Positions 35,587 to 43,681 of a DNA stretch of 64,000 nt are shown here, one piece after another; within the stretch, counting starts at the first letter, position 1, and each line of letters starts with the position of its first letter. The DNA is from Gemmatimonadota bacterium (GTDB lineage Bacteria; Gemmatimonadota; Gemmatimonadetes; Gemmatimonadales; GWC2-71-9). The DNA is taken from NCBI GenBank assembly GCA_003222135.1, contig QHUM01000063.1:1-64000 (forward strand), in the 5' to 3' direction. The position numbers were made by a program, and so were the translations under genes. The notes beneath the pieces were generated by a model. The model made no database searches. It saw only the letters and a program-made list of their open reading frames with translations, and was not told where the DNA came from.

Positions 35587-36630
35587 CTACGTCGTCAGAA
35601 CGTTACGGTATTTCTCGGGATCGTCGAGGATCCGACCCGTCCCCCGCACGACACAGGTCATGGGATCTTCGTCGAGGTGGATCGGCAGGCCCGTCTCCTG
35701 CTGGAGCAGCACGTCGAGGCCGCGGATCAGCGCACCGCCTCCCGTCATGACGATGCCGCGGTCCACGATGTCGCTGGCCAGCTCGGGGGGGGTGATCTCG
35801 AGCGCGCGCCGGACCGCATCGACGATCTGCTGGATCGGCTCCTGCACCGCCTCGCGGATTTCGCTGGAGTGCACGCGCACGATCTTGGGAATGCCGGAGA
35901 CCAAGTCCCGGCCCTTCACTTCCATCTCGCGCTCCTCGCCGACCGGGGCGGCGGACCCGATCTGGATCTTGATCTGCTCGGCCGTCGGCTCCCCGATGAG
36001 GAGGTTGTAGTTCTTGCGCATGAACTGCACGATCGCCTGGTCGAGCTCGTCCCCTCCGGTGCGGATCGAGGTATCCGACACGATCCCCGAGAGGGCAATC
36101 ACGGCGATCTCCGTGGTGCCGCCGCCGATGTCGATCACCATGTTGCCCGTGGGGGTCTCGACCGGCAGTCCCACGCCGATCGCCGCCGCCATCGGCTCGG
36201 CCACCATGTACACTTCCTTGGCGCCCGCCGACTGCGCCGAGTCCCGCACCGCGCGCTTCTCCACCTCGGTGATCCCTGAAGGGACGCACACGATCACCTT
36301 GGGCTTCACGCGGAACAGGTGCCGATCGATGATCGTCTTGAGGAAGAAGCGGAGCATCTTCTCGGTCACGTCGAAGTCGGCGATCACGCCGTCTTTGAGT
36401 GGCCGCACCGCGAGGATACCGTCCGGCGTGCGCCCCAACATGCGCTTCGCCTCGAGCCCGATCCCCTTGATCTTGCCCGTGGCTTTCTCGATGGCGACGA
36501 CCGAGGGCTCGTTCAGGACGATGCCCTCGCCCTTCACGTAGATCAGGGTATTGGCTGTGCCGAGATCGACGCCGATCTCATTTGCCGGACTCCAGGCACC
36601 GAGCTTCCAATTCGGCCAGCGAAAGGGCAC
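35587..36630 (-). CDS. mreB: Rod-shape-determining actin homologue MreB
   Basis: A 347-residue actin-fold ATPase that organises lateral wall synthesis. Phosphate-1 [36 protein letters not shown], phosphate-2 [19 protein letters not shown] and the adenosine region [17 protein letters not shown] are intact. The N-terminal [13 protein letters not shown] is hydrophobic/amphipathic and may bind the membrane, as in Gram-negative MreB. Starts with GTG; no Shine-Dalgarno sequence is visible. First gene of the shape cluster, with a good promoter about 40 bases upstream of the start. Confidence 0.97.
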   Translation of the reverse strand: MPFRWPNWKLGAWSPANEIGVDLGTANTLIYVKGEGIVLNEPSVVAIEKATGKIKGIGLEAKRMLGRTPDGILAVRPLKDGVIADFDVTEKMLRFFLKTIIDRHLFRVKPKVIVCVPSGITEVEKRAVRDSAQSAGAKEVYMVAEPMAAAIGVGLPVETPTGNMVIDIGGGTTEIAVIALSGIVSDTSIRTGGDELDQAIVQFMRKNYNLLIGEPTAEQIKIQIGSAAPVGEEREMEVKGRDLVSGIPKIVRVHSSEIREAVQEPIQQIVDAVRRALEITPPELASDIVDRGIVMTGGGALIRGLDVLLQQETGLPIHLDEDPMTCVVRGTGRILDDPEKYRNVLTT

Positions 36631-36677
36631 GTGGTCGTCGGGTGAAGGTTGTCAGGCGGGCGCTCGCACGGCGCCTC

Positions 36678-36706
36678 AACCTAATGCAAAGCGTAACTTC
36701 AATCAA
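36678..36706 (-). promoter_or_regulatory. mreB promoter
   Basis: Minus strand: TTGATT (36706-36701), 17-base spacer, TAGGTT (36683-36678). Transcription would start near 36671, giving a leader of about 40 bases. Same -10 as ssrA and the EIIA gene. Confidence 0.55.
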
Positions 36707-36715
36707 GGCTGATGC

Positions 36716-36744
36716 TTGACGGCCCTCCCGGGGGGGGCTACCGT
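36716..36744 (+). promoter_or_regulatory. Ferredoxin operon promoter (leaderless type)
   Basis: TTGACG (36716-36721), 17-base spacer containing a run of G, TACCGT (36739-36744). The ferredoxin ATG is only six bases further, so the mRNA probably starts at the A of ATG. Confidence 0.55.
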
Positions 36745-36750
36745 TCGCCG

Positions 36751-36951
36751 ATGCGACGCGCCCACGCAGCAGAAGTCGCCGTGGTAGACCTGGCCGTGTG
36801 CGACCGCTGCGGGCTGTGCCTGCCGCTCTGCCCTCCGGAAGCGATCCACCTGGAGCTCAGCGACCTGGTGGTCGACCGCCAGGCCTGCACCGGCTGTCGG
36901 AAGTGCGTCGCGCCCTGCCCCGTCGGCGCGCTCGCGATGGTCGATGCCTGA
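36751..36951 (+). CDS. 2[4Fe-4S] ferredoxin
   Basis: A 66-residue bacterial-type ferredoxin with two perfect cluster motifs: CDRCGLCLPLCP and CTGCRKCVAPCP (C-x2-C-x2-C-x3-C-P). The start at 36751 gives a short MRRAHAAEVAVVDLAV leader before the first cluster; a longer frame from 36712 would run through the promoter. It overlaps the following flavoprotein gene by eight bases, so it is likely the electron donor to that reductase. Confidence 0.93.
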   Translation: MRRAHAAEVAVVDLAVCDRCGLCLPLCPPEAIHLELSDLVVDRQACTGCRKCVAPCPVGALAMVDA

Positions 36952-38119
36952 CGTCGACGTCCTGGTCGTGGGCGCGGGCCCGGCGGGTGCCGTCGCGGCG
37001 GCGCACGCGAAACGCGCGGCGCCGGAGCTCGACGTCGTGTTGCTCGAGCGCGATCGCGCGGTGGGAGCACCGGTGCGCTGCGCGGAGGGCGTGGGCGACG
37101 CCGGGCTGCGCGAGTTCGCCGAGCCGGACGGCGCTCCGTGGGTCGCGCGCAAGATTTCGCGCGTCATTTTCGTCGCGCCCGACGACTCGGAAGTGAAGGT
37201 CGCGGAGCGGGACGTGGGCTGGATCCTCGATCGCACGCGGTTCGACGCGCATCTCGCCGCCCTGGCCGTCGCGGCGGGCGCCGAGCTGCTCGTGGGCACG
37301 GAAGCCTCTGGGATGACGCGCACCCCGGACGGGCGCTGGGGCGTCGCCGTGCGCGGCTTGCGCGGCGAGTCGAGCTATCGGGCGAAGGTCGTGATCGGGG
37401 CGGACGGCGTGGAGGCGATGGTCGGTCGCTGGGCGGGCCTCGACACGCGGGTGCCGGCGCGCGACATGGAATCGTGCGCCCAATACGTGGTCCAGGGGAT
37501 CGACTTCGACCCCGATGCGATCTACCTGCAATTCGGCGACGCCGTCGCCCCGGGCGGCTATGCCTGGGTCTTTCCCAAGGGCGTGGGGATCGCGAACGTG
37601 GGACTGGGGTTGGTGGCGCTGAAAAGCGATGGCCGCAACGCCCGCCAATACCTCGACGCCTGGGTGGGCCGGCGCTATCCCGGCGGCGCCCGGACCGGCT
37701 ACACGGTGGGGGGCGTGATCGTGCACACGACGGTCCAGCAGACCTACGCCGACGGCGTCCTGGTGGCGGGCGACGCGGCGCACATGATCAACCCGCTCTC
37801 CGGGGGCGGCATCGTGAACGCGATGAAGGCCGGGCGCCTGGCCGGCTGCACGGCGGCGGCCGCGATCCGTGCCGGGGACACGACCGCACGACGCCTGGCG
37901 ACGTATCACCACGCCTGGATGGCGCTGCTCGGCCAGGACCACCTCAAGTACTACCGCATCAAACAGGCGCTCGAGACGGTGGACGACGCGTTCTTCAACG
38001 CGCTGGCGCGGACGGTGAACGCGATTCCTCAGGAGCGCCGCACGCTCGGCCGCATCTTCACGCACGCGCTCGTGAAGCACCCGCAGCTCATTCCCGTGGC
38101 GGCGAGGTTTTTCATCTGA
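36944..38119 (+). CDS. Geranylgeranyl reductase family FAD-dependent oxidoreductase
   Basis: A 391-residue flavoprotein. N-terminal FAD Rossmann motif [19 protein letters not shown], then [17 protein letters not shown] with the GGR-type Cys, the [10 protein letters not shown] region, [14 protein letters not shown] and the second FAD motif [30 protein letters not shown] matches the GGR substrate-pocket motif YxWxFP. Relatives saturate geranylgeranyl chains of archaeal lipids, chlorophyll or menaquinone; here the substrate is unknown. Linkage to ferredoxin and an enoyl reductase fits prenyl-chain or fatty-acyl saturation. The stop overlaps the fabI start (TGATG). Confidence 0.9.
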   Translation: MPDVDVLVVGAGPAGAVAAAHAKRAAPELDVVLLERDRAVGAPVRCAEGVGDAGLREFAEPDGAPWVARKISRVIFVAPDDSEVKVAERDVGWILDRTRFDAHLAALAVAAGAELLVGTEASGMTRTPDGRWGVAVRGLRGESSYRAKVVIGADGVEAMVGRWAGLDTRVPARDMESCAQYVVQGIDFDPDAIYLQFGDAVAPGGYAWVFPKGVGIANVGLGLVALKSDGRNARQYLDAWVGRRYPGGARTGYTVGGVIVHTTVQQTYADGVLVAGDAAHMINPLSGGGIVNAMKAGRLAGCTAAAAIRAGDTTARRLATYHHAWMALLGQDHLKYYRIKQALETVDDAFFNALARTVNAIPQERRTLGRIFTHALVKHPQLIPVAARFFI

Positions 38120-39021
38120 TGCTGAGCATCGATTTGAAAGGCAAACGGGCGCTGGTGGCCGGCGTGGCCGACGACGGGGGCTACGGCTTTGCCATCGCCA
38201 AGGCGCTGGCCGAGGCGGGCGCCACGGTGTGCACAGGAACGTGGCCGCCCGCCCTCAACATCTTTCTCAACCTGCTCGAGCGGGGGAAGATGGATGAGGC
38301 ACGCCGCATGGCCGACGGCGCGCTGCTCGTGTTCGAGAAGATCTATCCGCTGGACGCCGCGTACGACACCCTGGCGGACGCCCCCGAGGAGATCCGCACG
38401 AACAAGCGCTACCGGGAGGTGGGCGACTTCTCGGTGGCGGGGCTGGCGCAGCGCTTCGTCCAGGACTTCGGCGCGCAGCCGCTCGACATCGTGATCCACT
38501 CGCTCGCCAATGGCCCCGAGGTCAAGAAGCCGTTGCTCGAGACGAGCCGGGGCGGCTATCTCACCGCCGTGAGCGTGAGCGCCTATTCACTCGTGTCGCT
38601 GGTCGCCCGGCTGGGGCCGCTGATGCGGCGCGGCGGGTCGTTCCTGTCGCTGACCTACATGGCGAGCGAGCGGGTGGTGCCGGGCTACGGCGGCGGCATG
38701 TCCTCTGCCAAGGCCGCGTTGGAAAGCGACACCCGCACGCTCGCGTTCGAGGCGGGGCGCAAGTACGGCGTCCGGGTGAACACGATCTCGGCGGGCCCGC
38801 TCGCCTCGCGCGCCGCCAGCGCGATCGGGAAGATCGAGAAGATGGTGGAGTATTGCTCAGCCAACGCGCCGCTCACGGAGCCGCTCACGGCTCGGGAGGT
38901 CGGCACCACGGCCGCGTTTCTGGCGAGCCCGCTGGGCAGCGGCATCACGGGAGCGACGATCTACGTGGACAAGGGATATCATGCGATGGGGGTCGCGGTG
39001 ACGGCGGGAGGGATTCTGTAG
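38119..39021 (+). CDS. fabI: Enoyl-ACP reductase, plant-type (FabI/ENR)
   Basis: A 300-residue NADH-dependent enoyl reductase of the long plastid-like class. It has the insertion [20 protein letters not shown] and [19 protein letters not shown], then [49 protein letters not shown] and [12 protein letters not shown], which I recall as nearly word-for-word in Arabidopsis MOD1. The catalytic pair is Tyr190/Lys198, with Tyr180 conserved. Standard bacterial FabI is about 260 residues and lacks the insertion. Its last 77 bases overlap the convergent deacetylase gene. Confidence 0.94.
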   Translation: MLSIDLKGKRALVAGVADDGGYGFAIAKALAEAGATVCTGTWPPALNIFLNLLERGKMDEARRMADGALLVFEKIYPLDAAYDTLADAPEEIRTNKRYREVGDFSVAGLAQRFVQDFGAQPLDIVIHSLANGPEVKKPLLETSRGGYLTAVSVSAYSLVSLVARLGPLMRRGGSFLSLTYMASERVVPGYGGGMSSAKAALESDTRTLAFEAGRKYGVRVNTISAGPLASRAASAIGKIEKMVEYCSANAPLTEPLTAREVGTTAAFLASPLGSGITGATIYVDKGYHAMGVAVTAGGIL

Positions 39022-39805
39022 ATATACGACGGCGCAGCTTCAGCATCCAGCTCGTCCCCACGGCGCACCGATTCGCCAGATGCGCGACGAACCTTCCCAC
39101 GCTGCCGAGACCATCCGCCCGCAGCCCCAGTGGCACGTTCCCGGCGTCCCATAGGTAGACCGGAACGCGCGGCACGCTCATGGCGCCGCCGTTGCCGCGC
39201 ACTCCTCCGAAGCCGAGCTCGTAGCCCGCGCTCCGCGCCAGCCGCTCGACCCGCGTGTCCGCGGCACCGAAGGGATAGGCGATGGCGCGTCCCGCCGCGG
39301 CGCCCAGTCGGTGGACGAGCGTTTCCCGGGCGCGGCCCAACTCGTCGGCCACGCGCGCGTCATCGAGCCAGGTGAGGCGCGCATGCGAGGCCGTGTGGGA
39401 CGCGAAGTCGAAGCCCCGCTGCTGCCACCGCTCCACGGCGCGCCAGTCGAGATGCGCCAGGGGGCGCCAGGTATACCGCACGTCCCAGGTATTGCTGGCG
39501 CCGACGTGGTCGGTGATCAGGAAGGTCGTGGCGCTGAAGCCGAGCTCGGCCAAGACCGGATAGGCGTGCTGGGCGAGGCTGGCGTAGCCGTCGTCGAAGG
39601 TCAACAACAATGCGGAGTGCGGAATGCGGGATGCGGAATTGCCGGGTTGGAGTCGGTGGGCGAACTGAGCCAAGCTGAGCGTCTTCCAGCCGGCCTTCGC
39701 CAGCGCGGTCATCTGACGGGCGAACACCGCCCGGCCCACCCGCGTGACGCCCAGCTCGAGTGGCCCGCCGACCCGGTGATAGCAGAGCACCGGGCCGCCG
39801 CTCAC
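38945..39805 (-). CDS. Polysaccharide deacetylase (NodB-type, CE4)
   Basis: A 286-residue CE4 enzyme. [10 protein letters not shown] opens the domain. [10 protein letters not shown] carries the catalytic and metal Asp, and SHTASHARL the H-x3-H metal pair. [28 protein letters not shown] is the usual motif-3/4 region. No signal peptide is visible, so it may be cytoplasmic or exported by another route. The GTG at 39805 overlaps the kinase stop. The C-terminal 40 residues ([19 protein letters not shown] and on) are low-complexity and encoded antisense to the end of fabI, so the true end may have been lost or extended. Confidence 0.85.
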   Translation of the reverse strand: MSGGPVLCYHRVGGPLELGVTRVGRAVFARQMTALAKAGWKTLSLAQFAHRLQPGNSASRIPHSALLLTFDDGYASLAQHAYPVLAELGFSATTFLITDHVGASNTWDVRYTWRPLAHLDWRAVERWQQRGFDFASHTASHARLTWLDDARVADELGRARETLVHRLGAAAGRAIAYPFGAADTRVERLARSAGYELGFGGVRGNGGAMSVPRVPVYLWDAGNVPLGLRADGLGSVGRFVAHLANRCAVGTSWMLKLRRRISTESLPPSPRPPSHDIPCPRRSSLP

Positions 39806-40617
39806 ATCGTCCCCGCGCCCGAGCGACCGACCGCGTCCAGGGCCGCCGCCGCGTCGGGCCACCGCGCGGCGGGCTCTGCGGTGAGACAACGGCGCGCCAG
39901 CTCCGCGAGCCACGGCGGCAGGGAGCGTACCTCGTCGAGCGCCTCACCTACGACAGCGGGAAGCTCGCCGGTCAGCATTTCGTGCAGCAGCACTCCCACG
40001 GCGAACATGTCGTCGCGCGGCCCGGCGGCCCCGCCGTCCTTGCGCCGCTCGGGCGCCAGATAGGCGGGTGCGCACAGCGCTATGCCGACGCTGCCCGCCA
40101 AGTCCTTCGGCAGCGCGCGGCCGACGGCGTCCACGATCCCCGTGTCCGCCACCAGAACCCGTGCCTTCGTGAGCAGCACATTCTCGGGGCGCAGGTCACC
40201 GTGGGCGATACTGCCGCGATGCGCGTGGGCCAGGGCGAGGAGGACGTCGCGCAGCACCTCGATGACCCGCCGGAGCGGCATCTCGCCATTGTTCAGCAGC
40301 CAGGCGCGCAGCGTGGTGCCATCGACGAAGCGTCGCGTGTGAAAGACGAACGCTCCCGCCCGGCCGCCCCCGCGGGGCGGCACGAGCTGCGCGTGCCCCA
40401 GGCGGTCGCCGAGCAGCAGCAGCTCGCGCTCGAACACCGCCCCGTCGACGGCGAGGGAGACCTCCGCCGGCAGCACCTTCACCAACAGCTCCGGATCGGC
40501 GGGCGGCCCCACGGCGACGAACAGGCGGCACTCACCCACGGGGCGCACTTCGCGCTCCACCCGATAGATCGGGCCGAGAGCGCCTTCGAGCGCGCCGCGC
40601 AACTCGGACACGCGCAT
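39802..40617 (-). CDS. Minimal protein kinase-like protein
   Basis: A 271-residue protein that is only a kinase domain. VKVLPAE carries the likely ATP lysine and FERELLLLGDRL the C-helix Glu. The catalytic loop is HGDLRPENVLL (Asp141; HRD is HGD). The magnesium loop is VADTG instead of DFG. APAYLAPERR gives the APE-type motif, and DDMFAVGVLLHEMLTGELP is typical of bacterial Ser/Thr kinases. A short glycine loop is not obvious. No transmembrane or sensor domain. It is coupled to the deacetylase and follows the TolB-like gene by five bases. Activity is plausible but unproven. Confidence 0.82.
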   Translation of the reverse strand: MRVSELRGALEGALGPIYRVEREVRPVGECRLFVAVGPPADPELLVKVLPAEVSLAVDGAVFERELLLLGDRLGHAQLVPPRGGGRAGAFVFHTRRFVDGTTLRAWLLNNGEMPLRRVIEVLRDVLLALAHAHRGSIAHGDLRPENVLLTKARVLVADTGIVDAVGRALPKDLAGSVGIALCAPAYLAPERRKDGGAAGPRDDMFAVGVLLHEMLTGELPAVVGEALDEVRSLPPWLAELARRCLTAEPAARWPDAAAALDAVGRSGAGTM

Positions 40618-40622
40618 CGGCC

Positions 40623-42146
40623 TTAGGGCACCCGTCGCAGGTCGGTATTGCTGACGAACGCCACCCGCCGGCTGTCGGGCGACCAGGACGGCACGTTGAT
40701 CGTGCCCTGGCCGCCGTACACGTAGCCGACCACACGCGGGGGCCCACCCTTAGTGGGCATCAAGCGCAGGTAGACCTGCTTATAGAACGGGTGGTCATCG
40801 GGCGCCACATCCTTCATGAAAGACAGGAAAACGATCCACCGCCCGTCGGGGGACACGTGCGGGAACCAATTGTTGTACTGGTCGCTCGTGATCTGTTGCG
40901 GGGCGCTGCCGTCCGCCCGCATCCGCCAGATCTGCATCGTCCCGCTCCGCACGGAGTTGAAGTAGATATCCCTGCCGTCGGGTGAATACTCCGGACCGTC
41001 GTCCAGTCCCGGGACGCTGGTGAGCCGCGTCTCATCCCCCCCGTCCACCGGGATGCGGTAGATGTCGAACTCCCCGCCCCGCTGTCCGGTGTAGACCAGA
41101 AATTTCCCGTCCGGCGACCAGCCGTGCAAGTACGATGGGCCCAGCTTGGTGACGCGGCGCGGTGTCCCGCCTCCGACCGGCACGGTGTACACGATCGAGG
41201 CGTTGTGATCTTCCGCGCTGTGGTTGCTGATCGCGAGCGTCCGACCGTCGAACGACAGGACGTGATCGTTGTTGTTGCTGCTGGCGAATCCAGTGTTCAC
41301 GGCTACCGGACGGCGATCCGCGAGATCGAAGCGATACAGCAAGCCGCCACTGTTGTAGATCAGCGCCTTGCCATCCTTGGTCCAGTTGGGTGCCTGCAGC
41401 GACTCGGGAGCGCGGTACACGATCGTGCGGTCTCCGGTCGCCACGTCGAGGATCTCGAGATTGCTCCCGATGTAGTCGCGGTACGGCACGAACCCGTCCG
41501 GCGGGGGCGCGGTAATCCGCACGTCGCGGAACGTGGCTCGTTCCACCACGGTGTCGTTGTGCGCGCAGATGAACAGACCGACGTAGACTTGGTCGCCGAG
41601 CGGCAGGTTTGCCACTCGTACCGGCGCCAGGCTGTCCCCGAAGCGACCCACCGAGAGCGTGTAGCTGTCCCCCGCGCGCTCGAGCTGGATGACGTCCGGT
41701 CCCGCCACGGGGGATCGAACCTCCTCGGTCGTCCCCCCGGCCGTGCGGCGGAACTGCAGCGCGACGAGCCCGTCCCCGTGAACTGCAGCGGTGACGTGCG
41801 GTGCACCGGTGGCGAGGTCGGCACGTACGGTCCATCCGAGCTTGCGATGCGGCTCCACGCCCGGTCCGTCGAACTGCGCCCGTGCGATCAGGAGGAAATT
41901 CCCCTGGATGCGCCGCCACACGAAGTGAAAGTCGTCGCGGTCCGACCACATGTTCGCGCCCGATCCGGCGATCGTGTATCGCTCCCGCACGGTGTCATAC
42001 GTGATCGAGCCCCGCTGGGTCACCTGCCCGACATCGGTTTCACCTTGGAAGAGACCCCGGGGCGCCTGTTGAGCCGGGGCCCGGGCAGCGGCAACGGCGA
42101 GCGATGCGGTAACGGTGGACAGTCCCACCAAGCGGGATGCGCGCAT
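40623..42146 (-). CDS. Secreted TolB-like beta-propeller (PD40 repeats) protein
   Basis: A 507-residue exported protein. Signal peptide MRASRLVGLSTVTASLAVAA with cleavage near ARAPAQ. Residues about 30-215 look like a concanavalin/DUF1349-type beta-sandwich (DDFHFVWRRIQGNFLLIARAQF; LERAGDSYTLSVGR). From 225 onward are PD40/WD40-like blades with WTKDGKALIY, GWSPDGKFLVY, EYSPDGRDIYF, HVSPDGRWIVF and WSPDSRRVAFVSN. Related proteins are often annotated as TolB or biopolymer transporter, but a sugar-binding or scaffold role at the cell surface is as likely. It lies next to the glycosidase locus. Confidence 0.85.
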   Translation of the reverse strand: MRASRLVGLSTVTASLAVAAARAPAQQAPRGLFQGETDVGQVTQRGSITYDTVRERYTIAGSGANMWSDRDDFHFVWRRIQGNFLLIARAQFDGPGVEPHRKLGWTVRADLATGAPHVTAAVHGDGLVALQFRRTAGGTTEEVRSPVAGPDVIQLERAGDSYTLSVGRFGDSLAPVRVANLPLGDQVYVGLFICAHNDTVVERATFRDVRITAPPPDGFVPYRDYIGSNLEILDVATGDRTIVYRAPESLQAPNWTKDGKALIYNSGGLLYRFDLADRRPVAVNTGFASSNNNDHVLSFDGRTLAISNHSAEDHNASIVYTVPVGGGTPRRVTKLGPSYLHGWSPDGKFLVYTGQRGGEFDIYRIPVDGGDETRLTSVPGLDDGPEYSPDGRDIYFNSVRSGTMQIWRMRADGSAPQQITSDQYNNWFPHVSPDGRWIVFLSFMKDVAPDDHPFYKQVYLRLMPTKGGPPRVVGYVYGGQGTINVPSWSPDSRRVAFVSNTDLRRVP

Positions 42147-42227
42147 GTGCCAGAGAGGCTACCACCGTTCACATGGGTGCGCCACCCGAGCGCCGGGCGC
42201 AAGCGCGGCGCGCAGCGGTACGATCCG

Positions 42228-43604
42228 TCAGGCGCCGCGATATAGGCCGATCCGCAACGGGCGCGGGGGGGCGGCCGCGTCCTCCACCACCACACGCACG
42301 CGGCGCGCTGCCGTGGGCTCGAACCGGTCGACTTTCCGATAGCCCACCGTCGTGCCGCGTGTCAGCTCGCGCCAGTCTCCCCGGGCTTGCAGCGTCCCGT
42401 AAACGGCGTAGCGGGCGACACACTGACCGCGGGCGATGTCCTCCTCGAGCCGGGCGAGCGCGATCGTCTCCGTCTTTCCCAGATCCACCTCGGCGACCGC
42501 CGTTCGCCCCCCGGTTACCCGCCAGTCGAGCGGCCGACCAGCCGCGACGTCCTCGGCGAACAACGAGGTCAAGTGCGCCTGCAGCTCCGCGAGACGCGCC
42601 ACGTCGGTTGCGTGCAGCAGGCCCTCGCGCGTCGGCGGCACGTTGAGGAGCAGCTTCGAGTTTCGTCCCACCGACGTGAGCCAGATGCCGACGAGCTGCT
42701 CCACCGGCTTCACCCGTTCGTCTTCCGCCGGATGATGAAACCAGCCGGGCCGGATCGACGTGTCGGTCTCGGCCGGTCGCCACACCGCGCCGCCGGGATC
42801 GCCGTGCTGCAGCGCGGCGATCACGGCATCGCCCGAGGCGCCCGGGTACGGGACGGCGGCCGGGTCCACGCTGGACCAGTTCGGGTCGCCGGCGACCCCG
42901 ACTTCGTTGCCGCACCAGCGCACGTCGGGGCCGGCGTCCGAGAACATGACGGCCTGAGGCTGCAGTCGCCGCACCAGGCCGAAGACGCGCGGCCAGTCGT
43001 ACACCTGGCGCCGCCCGTTCGGCCCTTCGCCGTTGGCGCCGTCGAACCACACCTCGGCGATCGGCCCGTAGCGCGTGAGCAGCTCGGTGAGCTGGTCGCA
43101 GTAGAAGTCGTTGTAGCGCGGCGAATCGCCGTAGACGGAGGCGTTGCGATCCCACGGCGAGAGATAGAGGCCGGCGCGCAGCCCTGCGCTCTTGCAGGCG
43201 GCGGTGAACTCGCCCACCACGTCCCCTGCCCCGCCGCGCCACGGACTGCGGGCTACGCAATGCTCGGTGAGCGGGCTGGGCCAGAGGCAGAAACCGTCGT
43301 GATGCTTGGCGGTCAGGATCAACGCGCGGGCGCCTCCGGCCTTGGCCGCGCGGGCCCACTGACGCGCGTCGAGCCGCGTCGGGTCGAACAGCGCCGGGTC
43401 CTCGTGCCCGTCGCCCCATTCGCGGTCGGTGAACGTATTGACGCCGAAATGGAGGAACAGGGCCAGCTCGTCGCGCTGCCAGGCGAGCTGCGACGCGGAC
43501 GGACGGGGCCGGACGCCCTGGTGGACCGTTTCGGCCGCCGGCACCACGGTCCCTGCCAGCGCGCAGGCGGCCGCCCGGGTGAAATCGCGTCGTGAGATGG
43601 TCAC
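42228..43604 (-). CDS. Alpha-L-fucosidase, GH29
   Basis: A 458-residue periplasmic glycosidase. Tat signal MTISRRDFTRAAACALAGTV. The GH29 barrel shows LFLHFGVNTFTDREWGDG, LILTAKHHDGFCLWPS, GLYLSPWDRN and the nucleophile in AEVWFDGANG (Asp188). The C-terminal 120 residues form a discoidin-like beta-sandwich (RWRELTRG-type repeats, RFEPTAARRVRVVVED). It probably removes fucose from xyloglucan or pectin side chains. The GTG start has an excellent Shine-Dalgarno AAGGAGAGG. Divergent from the GH3 gene with 77 bases between them. Confidence 0.92.
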   Translation of the reverse strand: MTISRRDFTRAAACALAGTVVPAAETVHQGVRPRPSASQLAWQRDELALFLHFGVNTFTDREWGDGHEDPALFDPTRLDARQWARAAKAGGARALILTAKHHDGFCLWPSPLTEHCVARSPWRGGAGDVVGEFTAACKSAGLRAGLYLSPWDRNASVYGDSPRYNDFYCDQLTELLTRYGPIAEVWFDGANGEGPNGRRQVYDWPRVFGLVRRLQPQAVMFSDAGPDVRWCGNEVGVAGDPNWSSVDPAAVPYPGASGDAVIAALQHGDPGGAVWRPAETDTSIRPGWFHHPAEDERVKPVEQLVGIWLTSVGRNSKLLLNVPPTREGLLHATDVARLAELQAHLTSLFAEDVAAGRPLDWRVTGGRTAVAEVDLGKTETIALARLEEDIARGQCVARYAVYGTLQARGDWRELTRGTTVGYRKVDRFEPTAARRVRVVVEDAAAPPRPLRIGLYRGA

Positions 43605-43681
43605 GGCCTCTCCTTACCAGATCCGCGGCGGTTAGCGTAATTCTACGCCACGGCGGCGTCTCCCGCCCCTCTCGAGGTGTT

